From Buxus sempervirens (Eukaryota > Streptophyta > Magnoliopsida > Buxales > Buxaceae), in NCBI GenBank assembly GCA_947561395.2, contig OX387182.1, positions 49,159,949 to 49,223,948 on the forward strand: a DNA stretch of 64,000 nucleotides, given 5' to 3'. The notes under the pieces are model-generated. The model saw only the letters and a program-made list of their open reading frames with translations. It ran no database searches and had not been told where the DNA came from. The position numbers were made by a program, and so were the translations under genes. Below, piece after piece: positions 11,449 through 21,253 of this stretch (position 1 is its first letter; the number at the start of each line of letters is the position of its first letter).

Positions 11449-12184
11449 TATATGCGTGTGTACATGTACATACATGTGTACACATATATACAAGTTCATG
11501 TGTACACAAGTACACACATGTACACAAGTATATGTTGTTGTACGTGTACATGTACATATATGTGTACACATGTACACACGTGTACATATGTACACTTATG
11601 TACATGTACATGTGTACACACATGTACATGTGTGCACACATGTACATGTGTGCACATATACACATGTGTACATGTGTACGCATATATACATGTACATGTG
11701 TACACATATACACATGTGTACACAGATGTACATGTACATATGTACACATGTACACACATGTGTACACATATATACATGTACATGTGTACACACATGTACA
11801 TCTGTGCACATATACACATGTGTACATGTGAACACATATATACATGTACATGTGTACACAGATGTACATGTACACACATGTGTACACATATATACATGTA
11901 CATGTGTACACATATACACATGTGTACATGTGTACACAGATGTACATGTACATGTGTACACATATATACATGTACATGTGTACACATGTACACACATATT
12001 ATACACATGTGTGCATGTGTTCACATATACAAATGTACATACATGTGTCCACAAGTACAAACATGTATACGCAGGTATAGATGTGTGTGCGTGTGTACAT
12101 GTACATGTACACACGTATATGTTGTTGTAGGTGTACATGTACATACATGTGTACAAATTTGTACATGTCTGCATATATATACAC
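11449..12184. repeat. Alternating pyrimidine-purine array 2
   Basis: About 735 bp of TGTACATG, TGTACACATG and CATATATACATG units, the longest such tract in the window. The longest frames reach nearly 300 codons but consist of HVYTYTHVC-type repeats on both strands, as expected from a repeat with no stops. Confidence 0.85.
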
Positions 12185-12189
12185 ATGTA

Positions 12190-12545
12190 CGCTACAGACA
12201 TGGAATATTAAGGTACACCCAAAAAAAAATGCCCAAAAATATGGTAAAGGTAACCCATGTAAAACGGAGGTACCCCACAATGGAAGATGAAGGTACACCC
12301 CCATATACCGAAGGTACCTTAGGAAAAAATTATTAACATACTTGAACCCGCGAACGGTCCTTTTAAAAGCACGTGCGTCAATTGTCTTCTTTAGCTGAAA
12401 CGTTCGCGCGTCGGAGATCAACGTCCGTGCGTTGAGGTTTGTTCGTGTTTCCTTCTTCGGGGTACCTTCGCCTTACCAGTGGGGTACCTTTGTATTATTT
12501 TCTGGGGTACCTTAGTTTTATTTGGGGGTACCTGTTGCCTACTTT
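12190..12545. repeat. KpnI-dyad module 6
   Basis: Direct copy of module 5 with some divergence: AAGGTACACCC start, core with GCGAACGGTCC and GTTCGCGCGTCGG, and G-rich tail GGGGTACCTTAG. It is followed, like module 5, by an alternating array. Confidence 0.7.
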
Positions 12546-13082
12546 AATATATGCATGTGTACATGTACATGTTCACACGTAACTGTTGTTGTACGTGTAC
12601 TTTTACAACACGTGTACATCTACATGTACACAAATATGTGTACACATGTACATGTGTACACATATATACATGCATATGTGTACACACATACATGTATGCA
12701 AGGTTTACAATTTCGGTTTTTGGACCCCCAGCGATGCGTTTCGTCAGAGGAAATCGCTGGGGGCGCATCGTTGAGGACTCACCGAAATTTCGACGATTTG
12801 TCACCGGCACGGAGTGGCGTGCCGAGCGAAACGGAACGAAACGGGCGAAACAAAAAAAATTATTTTTTATTGACGAAACGGGGCGGCGTGCCGCCGAAAT
12901 TTCCCCAAAATCCAGAAAAATCAATTTTTTGCCCAGTTTTCGCCAATGGGCGACACGCCCACCGGCACCGAAACTATAAACCTTGCATGTATGTATACAT
13001 GTGTATGTAAATGTACACATACTTGTGCATATGTAAAGGTTTACGTACACATGTTAGTGCACATGTACATGTGTACACGTGT
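12546..13082. repeat. Alternating array 3, split by a small element
   Basis: TGTACATG-type array at 12550-12697 resumes at 12988-13082. The sequence between (12698-12986) is unlike it and is annotated separately as an inserted element. Confidence 0.75.
12698..12986. mobile_element. Small non-autonomous DNA element (MITE-like), about 290 bp
   Basis: The ends form a terminal inverted repeat of about 20 bp: GCAAGGTTTACAATTTCGGT at the left and, inverted, GCAAGGTTTATAGTTTCGGT at the right. The interior is GC-rich with repeated GAAACGG and GCGGCGTGCCG motifs, unlike its host array. It has no coding capacity. TGCA flanks both ends and could be a target duplication, but the repetitive target makes this uncertain. 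The superfamily is not recognised. Confidence 0.65.
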
Positions 13083-13084
13083 AA

Positions 13085-13585
13085 ATGGCTCAAGTACCCC
13101 AAGAAATTAGACCTAGGGCACCAACCAATTATGCCTAAGGTACATCAGCACATAATTCAAAAGTAACCCCCAATGATGCCTTACGGTAGCCACAATTATT
13201 AAGCCAAGTAATGTATGGGTGCCCCAAATAAAATGTAGGTACCCCAAAAATAATATTAAGCTACCCTATATGTGAGGCGAAGATACCCAAAGAAGGAATT
13301 ACTAAGTAACGAAAACGCGCGAACGTTTTGGTCCAACACGCGAACGTTTAAGTTATAACAGAAATTCAACGCGTGAGCGTTTAAAAGAACGTTCACGCGT
13401 TGAAGTTCTTTACTCAGAACATTTAGTGAGGTACCTTTGGTATAATGGGGTGTACCGCAATCTTCCTTGGGGAATACCTGAATTTTACAGGGGGTACCCA
13501 TATTTGATTTTGTGACTTTTTTTTTTGGGACACCTAAAGGCTTGCTTACAGGATGGTACCCTGCCTTATATATGCATATATGTAT
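13085..13585. repeat. KpnI-dyad module 7
   Basis: C-rich array (13090-13290), core with AACGCGCGAACGTTTTGG, ACGCGAACGTTTAAG and AACGTTCACGCGTTGAAG (13310-13420), and G-rich array (13430-13560). Left arm of palindrome B. Confidence 0.7.
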
Positions 13586-13589
13586 TACA

Positions 13590-13908
13590 TAACCCATAAG
13601 ATGTACATACAACTACATACACGTGCATACATGTACATGTACATGTGTGCATGTGTACACATGTGTGCGTGTGCATGAACATGTGTACATGAACCTTTAC
13701 ATATGCACATGTACGAGTACATGTGCATACACATGTATACTTGCGTATACATGTGTGTACTTGTGTTCACATGTATGTACATTTGTATATGTGTAGACAT
13801 GTACATGTGTGTACACATGTACACATTTGTGTACTTGTGTACACAAGTATGTAATGTACACATACAACAACATATACGTGTGTACTTGTACACGTTCACA
13901 TGTACATG
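13590..13908. repeat. Alternating array 4
   Basis: TGTACATG/TGTGTACACATG-type array, near-perfect reverse complement of array 5 (14700-14980). Confidence 0.8.
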
Positions 13909-13909
13909 A

Positions 13910-14393
13910 ATAAAAGAACGTTCGCGCGTTGAAGTTCTTTCAGCTATAAAAGAAAATCACGCACGAACGTTTAAGCTATAATATATATATATATATATAT
14001 GTATGTATATTTAAATGTACAAATATATATGTTTATATATGTACATTTATACGAAATTTATTAAATTTCTGTATAATTTTATAAATATATAAGAAATTTA
14101 TAAATTACATATAATTTTATAAAGTGTATTATAAATTTATAATAAATTTCTATATAACTTTATAAGAAATTTTAAATATAAATTTCTTATATAATTTATA
14201 GATAATAGATTTTCTTATAAGAAATTTCTTATACATTTCATATATATATATATATATGTATGTATAAGAAATGTATAAACTTTCTTAAACATTTCTTATA
14301 TATATATATATATATATGTATATAACAATGGATATAGAAATTTCTATATATAAACGTATAAGAAATTTTCATATATATTTAAGAAAATATAGG

Positions 14394-14439
<46 letters not shown>

Positions 14440-14690
14440 GTTCGCGCGTTGGACCTTAACGTCCGTGCGTTTTCGTTTCTTAGTAATTCCTTCTTTGGGG
14501 TACCTTCGCCTTACCTATAGGGAATCTTGATATTATTTTTGGGGTACCCATACATTACCTGGCTTCATAATTTTGGCTACCGTAAGGCATCATTAGGGGG
14601 TACTTTTGACTTATTTGCTGATGTACCTTAGGCTTAATTGGGAGGTGCCCTTGATCTAATTTCTTGGGGTACCTGAGCCATGTACACGTA
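13910..14690. repeat. KpnI-dyad module 8 with an AT-rich expansion
   Basis: Core sequence begins at 13910 (AACGTTCGCGCGTTGAAG) and breaks off near 13976. It resumes at about 14440 (GTTCGCGCGTTGGACC), followed by a G-rich GGTACC array to 14690. Between (13977-14438) lies almost pure A/T: TATATATG runs, AAATTTCTTATA hairpin units and a long (AT)n ending near 14432. Confidence 0.65.
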
Positions 14691-15030
14691 TTACTTGCAT
14701 GTGTATTCATATTTATTCATGTACACGTGAACGTGTACAAGTACACACGTATATGTTGTTGTACGTGTACAAGTACATACCTGTGTACACAAGTACACAC
14801 ATGTGTACATGTGTACACACATGTACATGTGTACACATATACAAATGTACATACATGTAACCACAAGTACACACATGTATATGTAGGTATACATGTCTAT
14901 GCACATGTACTCGTACATGTGCATATGTAGAGGTTCATGTACACATGTTCATGCACACGCACGCATGTGTACACATGCACACATGTACACGTGCATGTAC
15001 ACACGTGTATGTAGTTGTACGTACATCTTA
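14691..15030. repeat. Alternating array 5
   Basis: Inverted copy of array 4, same irregular units in the same order. Forms part of the right arm of palindrome B. Confidence 0.8.
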
Positions 15031-15059
15031 TGGGTTATGTAACACATATATGCATATAT

Positions 15060-15665
15060 AAGGCAGGGTACCATCTTGTAAGCCTGTGGGGTATCTCGCA
15101 GATCAGCCCAATGTACCCCCCATACAAGCCTTTAGGTGTCCCCAAAAAAAAGTCACAAAATCAAATATGGGTACCCCCTGTAAAATTCAGGTACTCCTCA
15201 TGGAAGATTGGGGTACATCCCATTATACCGAAGGTACTTCAGTAAATGCTCTCCGTAAAGAACTTCAACGCGCGAACGTTCTTTTAAATGCTCGCGCGTT
15301 GAAGTTCTTTTATAACTTAAACGTTCACGCGTTGGACCTTAATGTCCGCGCATTTCTGTGTCTTAGTAATTCTTTCTTTGGGTACCTTCGCCTTACCTAT
15401 AGGGTAGCTTCATATTATTTTTGGGGTACCCACGTTTTATTTGGGGTACCCATACATTACTTTGCTTCATAATTGTGGCTACCATAAGGCATCATTAGGG
15501 GCACCTTTGGCTTATTTGCTGATGTACCTTAGACTTATTTGAGGGGTGCCCTGGTCGTATTTCTTGGGGTACCTCGCTCAAACTGTGGGCTATTGGTGCT
15601 CTCTTCGTGGGGTTACGTTTTGGAAAACTTTGCACAGTACCTTGGGCTTAAGTATGGGGTAGCTT
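15060..15665. repeat. KpnI-dyad module 9
   Basis: C-rich array (15065-15240), core AACGCGCGAACGTTC...CTCGCGCGTTGAAG...GTTCACGCGTTGG (15265-15355), G-rich array (15375-15660) ending with GGGGTAGCTTGGCC. Right arm of palindrome B. Confidence 0.7.
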
Positions 15666-15983
15666 GGCCTTATTTAGGCAGTACTCAAATTTATATATAT
15701 TGAAGCTTCAAAAATACGTACACATATGTTACATAAATCACATTCATAACGTGACATGAATGTTATAAACTCTCACATCATTCAATCCCTTTCCCATGAT
15801 TTGTAGACACATTATTATATAATAATAATATAATACAGCAAGTCATTGTTTCATCAAGGTTAGGTCCCATGAGTAATCGGAACATGGTGATTAAGCAAGC
15901 GATTAATCTACTGATTTTTACGACTAATCCTGCGGCCATATGTATTATTTGTATTCGCACAAGCGAGGGTTTATGTTTGGGTG
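15666..15983. other. Non-coding spacer with GATTAATC motifs
   Basis: No gene. GATTAAGC, GCGATTAATC and CGACTAATCC occur at 15888-15935, followed by the TATA box at 15984. More GATTAATC copies follow at about 16019 and 16092. It probably represents the proximal promoter of TP32 copy 2. Confidence 0.4.
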
Positions 15984-15991
15984 TATAAATA
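15984..15991 (+). promoter_or_regulatory. Candidate TATA box for TP32 copy 2
   Basis: TATAAATA in a typical plant context, followed by a CT-rich leader (16040-16085). The distance to the TP32 start codon at 18810 is large only because a solo LTR (16114-18657) was inserted in between; without it the spacing would be about 280 bp. Confidence 0.5.
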
Positions 15992-16212
15992 GAGGGTTTC
16001 GCTCCACTTCGTACTCACGATTAATCTAGGGTTTCCAACGCATAGGTCCCCTTATTCCATTGTTCTTCTTCCGCCTCTCACATCAAAATCACGATTAATC
16101 TACGGTATCTTATTGTAGACACCCCAAATTGCACAGTAAAAATGATCAATAATCAGCAAAAATCATTATCTCCTTTGAAGCCAGCACAAAAATGTGAAAA
16201 AGCAAGTTTTTC

Positions 16213-16362
16213 CTTGTATCCGACAACTCAGGTCGGATACAAGTATATCTCTTCGTATCCGACATAAGTTGCCGGATACAAGCAGGCACTAGTGTATCCG
16301 GCATCATATGCCAGATACATTAAGGCACTCGTGTATCCGACCTGATATGTCGGATGCATAAG
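16213..16362. repeat. Array of four hairpins in solo LTR 1
   Basis: Four inverted repeats in a row. The first is CTTGTATCCGAC, a 7-base loop, then GTCGGATACAAG, a perfect 12-bp stem (16213-16243). The other three are variants of GTATCCGAC/GTCGGATAC. They lie 160-300 bp upstream of the LTR TATA box, where LTR enhancers are usually found. Confidence 0.8.
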
Positions 16363-16869
16363 TTTTGCTCAAAATTAGGGTTTTCCGAGAGATTTCACTT
16401 TTTACCATCATGTCCTTCATTAAATGAAGGGAAATCTCGGAAATAGCCTTAGGGTTAAGGTTGGTGGGCTATAGACCTTATGTTGTGTCTACCATTCCAC
16501 CAACCCTAACCCTAGCCTTTGCCTATAAATAGGAGGCTCCTCCTTAAGCAAATGGCCATTAATTCTTGCCAAGAACTTTTGCCAAGAAAAGCTCCGAGAG
16601 AAGAGGGAAACCGCTGCGGAAGTGCTTCCAGAACCCAGGTAAGCCCCAAACCTCTTTTTAATTTTTGTTTTTACATTTCTAGATCTAGATCTCTTCTTCT
16701 ACCTTTCTGTAGAATAAGGCTTTGATATATGTATGAAAACCCTTCCCCGGCTAAAAGTATCTCAAGACTCCCCCTAGCCGTAAAACGTGAAGGCGGGATC
16801 TAGGAGAAACGAGACTGGGGATTGATCCTAATACTAGAACCTCTTTTGAATAAGCCTTTTGAATCTTTG

Positions 16870-17180
16870 AAGACAGTTTCATATTCAAAGTACCCCAAGA
16901 TTATCTTGAAGAACCGTGTTTAACGGGGAGAGAGAACTAAGGGAAACGATAATGGAACGGAACGCTAGGGTGTTCTAGATCTTTTTTTATTGATCTAAAT
17001 GCATGCTATAAGCCTTGTGATTCTATGGAAATCCTTTCATATTCAAAGTACCCCAAGATTATCTTGAAGAACCTTGTGATTCTATGGAAATCCTTTCATA
17101 TTCAAAGTACCCCAAGATTATCTTGAAGAACCGTGTTTAACGGGGAGAGAGAACTAAGGGAAACGATAATGGAACGGAAC
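16870..17180 (+). repeat. Direct duplication inside solo LTR 1
   Basis: The stretch with TTTCATATTCAAAGTACCCC, GATTATCTTGAAGAACCGTG and ACGGGGAGAGAGAACTAAGG occurs at about 16877-16965 and again at about 17085-17175, with a partial third copy (17030-17075). Confidence 0.75.
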
Positions 17181-18809
17181 CCTAGGTTGTTTTAGAACCC
17201 TATTTTGATTGATATGAATGCATGCTATCTTTGCTATGTTGTTGGAATGATTTTTACATCTACACATACATGGCACGTGATTTTGGCGGGATAGGCTCAT
17301 ATTTTGGATTTATTGCGTTTATTGTGATAAATCTGAAATAAATAGCCCCAAGCAATTCTGGAATGTTTTCAAATGATTTTCAAAGGATTTTGATTAATCT
17401 TGCACGGATCACACATACTTTATCACTATTTGGAGTTGGTTTTCTTCAAAAATGGCTTAACTTGACAGCAACTGTACCCCGACTTCGGACACTCATAACT
17501 TCATCGTCCGGATGAATTTTGGAGTGATTCAAGAACCATGGGAAAGGTGAGGCTGTCTAGTTTATGCCTACCAAATTTCATACATTTCTATCAGGCAGAT
17601 TTTTGACACCTCTCTATCGAAGTTGATAGGTCAATTCAGATCTGAATACGGAACCTGTCACTTCGACCGAGCGCCATGTGTTCGTCTTAAATCCGATTCA
17701 AGTGATTTTTGTTTCTGGGCACTCCTTTATGAGTCTATTTTCAAATCCAATTAGGTTCATAATTTTTTGACTCCATTTGTGCTGTTGGTAACAGATTTAC
17801 TCAGAACTGCTCATCAGCATTTTTCTGGGTAAATCTGTGATTTTCGGGGCCTGTTCGGGGAACCACCCAATGCACATCCAAATTAATTTCTATATGAGGC
17901 TAGTTTCATTTGAAAGATGGCCATACGGACTTCACTTACACTAAATTTCATGGATTTATATGGAGCCGATTTTTCTAAATGATTTTCCAAAGTTGCCCAC
18001 CTATCACTTTTAATCATCTCCAGCAGCAGATTTTAAAGGAGCATAACTCCTAGGATTTCAACCGGATTTAGTTGAAATTTTGCATGAGTCTCTTATTTAC
18101 CATAATCTTTCAAATGGATTTGGTTTGATTCAATTTAAATTGGATTTGAATGATTTCAAGACAAATGGTTCTTGCTTTTACTGAATTTCCCAGATTTAAC
18201 TCAACTTGGTTTTGTGCAACTTTTGCTTTGATTTCCATCCTTTGGTAATATTCCAGAAGTGATATTGACATAAAAGAAGATCTGGAATTCATTTGGATTT
18301 TCATGTGAAGATATCATACATTTGTCATTTTTCAAGGTTTTTAATGTTTTTTAGCAAGCTTTCTTATCTTTTTTGCATGAACAAACACTCCGCAACCACC
18401 TTGTGTGGGTGAATGGGGGTGCCTAACACCTTCCCCCGTTCATAATCTAATCCCCTTACCCATCTCTGGATTTAATTTTCAAGTAGAGTTATTTTTACTC
18501 TAAAATTTGCCTTTTAGCTCTTTTTGATTACTTTTGAATCTTTTTGGTGTCCATTCACACCCCAAAATTCTGAATGGTGGCGACTCTCCCATTTTTACGT
18601 TGAGCCCGTGTACTGACGGAGGGGGGATCATCCCGGTGATTTTTCCCATGTCTCACACTTATACGCACTTCCTGTTTCTTCCAGGGTTCTCCAAGTCTCT
18701 ATACTCTCCAACTCAAGGCCAAATATACGGGGTTTACGGTTTGGCTCCACCAAGTTTCCACTGTGAGTTGTGTCAAACATTGTTTTTTTCTCTGTCACTT
18801 TTTAAAATC

Positions 18810-20107
18810 ATGCCTCGAACAAAGAATTCTAGCATGGGCCATAAGAGGAGAAGGGATAGGACTCCTGCACCTGCAAGTCTCTCATTATCTTCCGGCTCTC
18901 ATTACAGCCCTCCTGAGACAGAGGAATCCAATCCCTCTTAGTCTACCATCCACAGGGAGCCTTATTCTCCTGATAATTCATCGTCTGCACCTTCTCAAGC
19001 CGAGCAGATTCGGCAGCGACCCTTGATTGTTGAAAAACCGGTTGTTAAATCATGTTTAGCACCATATGGTATTGTACAGATTCTGGAAGCTGTTGGTTGG
19101 TCCGGCATTCTAGATTGGGGGGATGCTGCCAACTCCTCGACTATTGCTCAACTTTACGCCGGATCCCGTAACTTGTCCACCCCTCCTTTTCGTGAGCCTG
19201 CATTTGAGATTAAAGTGGCAGACTCTACCTATACTGTCACACCTGACTTGATAAGTGATGTAATGGGTATACCTAGATCAGAGGTCCATTTCTTGAACCC
19301 ACGAACACAAGAGGAACTTGCTGAAGCCACTAATGTTTGTGTGGGATTGATGCACCATGGAAAAAGACGGTGCTTCAAGCTAATCAGCTCTTCCCTAGGT
19401 ATAGAATACTCCATCTCATCTTCACATTCAATGTCTATCCTAGGTGCGGTAATAAGTTCGAGCTGACCAAGGCCATGGTCTTCCTTCTCTACCGTCTCAT
19501 TACTCGAACACGCCTTTTTCTGCCCACATTCATTTGCAGACATATATGTCAAGTTGTCCATTCATCAGGTCACAAAGCCCTTCCGTTTGCCTATCTTATG
19601 ACCAGGATTGGGATGAGGTTTGGTTTACGTGGACCTCCTAATTCCATGGTTATTTCAAGACATTTTTCATAGATGAATTTAAATCAAATGCAACTTGCAC
19701 CTTTGCACCACCACTGTCACGCGGCTCAGAGATCTGGAGAATCAAGGGAGCACCAACAGCAGCCACAACAAAGAGAGGAAGCAGAGCCAGCACAACCTTC
19801 TTCGTCATCACATCCTCGTCCAACCACTTCTCAACCCAGCTCTTTCAAGACATATTCACGACGTGGACCGTCGTCAGAAGCCTTTCGTAGGCTTAGCCAA
19901 GACGTTGGAGAGATTCGAGAGGATTTTGGCAGTCTACGACGTGATTTTGGAATGTTTCAGGAATCTATCGCTCATGAAGTTGGTGGACTACAGAAGCTGG
20001 TCAAGAAAGCCGTGAAGATAGTGACTCATCTCTTCACTTGCTCGAGTCAGCAGAATCCATCCCTCCCACCACTTCCCAGGTCTAATGACGATGACATTGC
20101 ATCGTAG
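18810..20107 (+). pseudogene. TP32 copy 2: plant transposon protein (Transposase_32-like) gene
   Basis: Starts at 18810 with MPRTKNSSMGHKRRR, the basic tail typical of the family. A Ser/Pro-rich stretch follows, then the conserved region ILEAVGWSGILDWGD (about 19077-19122) and VTPDLISDVMGIPRSEV (about 19234-19284), a Q/E/S-rich segment, and a C-terminal coiled-coil part (FRRLSQDVGEIREDFG, about 19880-19930) ending with a stop at 20105-20107. Broken, with about three interruptions. It shares the plan of copies 1 and 3: basic N-terminus, conserved domain, low-complexity linker, coiled coil. Its likely promoter at 15984 is now separated from it by solo LTR 1. Function unknown. Confidence 0.65.
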
Positions 20108-20299
20108 TGTGCTGATTTTAGACGTACTTCTATGTTTTGCATATAAATGTATTTATCTCAACGCAACTTAGATGTATAGAATGTACTCATTTCACATAGT
20201 AAAAGTATTCGTAATTACAGCATCATAATCCTCTGTTTCCATTTGATATAACTTTGTCCATCAATCTACTCCGAATTAGTTCCTTCTTTGAAAAGATGA
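20108..20299. other. 3' flank of TP32 copy 2
   Basis: AT-rich non-coding sequence after the stop. Nothing further is seen. Confidence 0.35.
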
Positions 20300-20810
20300 G
20301 TGGCGGTGTACCGTAGGCCTCATTTGGGGGCTACCTAAGGCATCATTGGGGTGATTGCCTGAGGACAAGGGCATAATTACAGGGAACAAAGTGGTACGTT
20401 AGGAAGTAGGAAGAATTTGCTTCTAAAGCGCGGAAGTTAGGAAGCAACGTTCGCGCGTTGAAATCTCAATCACCAATTCGTACTGAAACATTCGGGCATT
20501 GATATCCCAGGTACGCGCGACATGCTATTTGTGCAGAGGGTACCTTGGACTTATTTGTGGGGTACCCAAAGCATGATTGTGGGTACCTAACGCTTAATTG
20601 GGGGTACCTAAAGTTCAGATGGGTGGGTTCTTATTGTTGTTTGAGGGGGTACCTTAACTCTTCAGTTGGGGTGTACAAAATATATATATTAGGGGGTTTT
20701 GGGAGCCATTATGGGTGGTTCCTAAGGTAGATAGGGGGTACCTAAGGGTTGATTTTGGATGTACTGTGTTATTAATGGGGGAACCTTATTTTGATTTGGG
20801 ATGTACTTGC
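20300..20810. repeat. KpnI-dyad module 10
   Basis: G-rich pieces at 20310-20355, CGCG-type core at 20420-20525 (GCGCGGAAGTTAGG, AACGTTCGCGCGTTG, GGTACGCGCGAC), then a long G-rich GGGGTACCTAAGG array to 20810. The C-rich left half is missing or replaced. Confidence 0.6.
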
Positions 20811-21253
20811 AAGAGGAACAGCAAGAAGTTCTGAAAATATTAACCAATTAATGGAACTAAAAAATTAACTCAAAATTGCGATTCTCATTCCACTGGAAGT
20901 ATACTTTTGGTACATACACATCCATGTACAATTAGAAAAAATGAACACTTACATTGCACTACAAAAAGAATATAATTACACGACTAACACTGTCATCGCA
21001 TTCAATATACACAATTTGCTCCCCCTTTTTTGTCGTAGCTATATGCAAAAGAATCACAAATCTCCGGGGAAATGACCTAAATCTCCTTCTTGACAATATA
21101 AGCTCTCATCTCCACTATAAACTCCTGGAGATCTCCCTACAGTAGAGTTTGAACAGGAGCCAAATTGATTCTGGCCAACAATATTACTTGAGTTGGATTC
21201 TTGGAATATGTTTGGACTGATTGATTCTTGTTATTAATGGAATGTTATTGCAA
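20811..21253. other. Spacer downstream of MURA-1
   Basis: AT-rich sequence without a supported gene. As 3' flank of the minus-strand transposase gene it may hold its terminator, but no clear signal stands out. Confidence 0.35.

Larger units (their letters stand above)
10481..11470. repeat. Large palindrome A (two KpnI-dyad modules head to head)
   Basis: The arm 10481-10855 is repeated as its reverse complement at about 11095-11470. Landmarks in order in the left arm: ACACGCATATATTAAGGTAGG, GGTAAGGCGAAGGTACCCCG, AACGCGCGGACGTTGATCTC, GGACCGTTCGCGC, AACGCGCGCGC, TTTTTTGGGTGTTCC. All recur inverted in the right arm. The centre (about 10856-11094) is a TATACACACA simple repeat. A third copy of the arm lies at 12185-12560 in the same direction as the right arm. 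Confidence 0.85.
13085..15600. repeat. Large palindrome B, about 2.5 kb with arms of about 800-900 bp
   Basis: The arm 13085-13910 (module 7 plus alternating array 4) is repeated inverted at about 14716-15600 (alternating array 5 plus module 9). The match runs through unique-looking landmarks such as ATGTACATACAACTACATAC (inverted near 15005-15030), AAGGCAGGGTACCATC and CCTAAAGGCTTG. Even the irregular alternating arrays match unit for unit. The loop holds module 8 and an AT-rich block. Confidence 0.85.
16114..18657 (+). mobile_element. Solo LTR 1 (Ty3-like, Tat/Ogre-type ends)
   Basis: A 2.54-kb unit from TGTAGACACCCC to CCATGTCTCACA flanked by identical 5-bp target duplications CTTAT (16109-16113 and 18658-18662). 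There is no internal coding region and no second LTR, so it is a solo LTR. Parts: TATAAATA at 16524-16531 as LTR promoter, four hairpins upstream of it (16213-16362), a direct duplication of about 110 bp in the middle (16870-17180), and GTGGCGACTC near its 3' end. Age cannot be estimated from one LTR; the exact duplications suggest it is not very old. Lineage is inferred from end sequence only. Confidence 0.85.

Noticed and set aside
10017-12336. Long overlapping frames on both strands rich in Cys, Tyr, Val, His and Met
   Set aside because: They are translations of the alternating TGTACACATG-type repeat, which lacks stops in most frames. No start context, domain or codon bias supports a gene.
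16114-20107. LTR element with TP32 copy 2 as its internal gene
   Set aside because: The CTTAT duplication closes the LTR at 18657, before the TP32 start. The gene has its own promoter-like sequence on the other side of the LTR.
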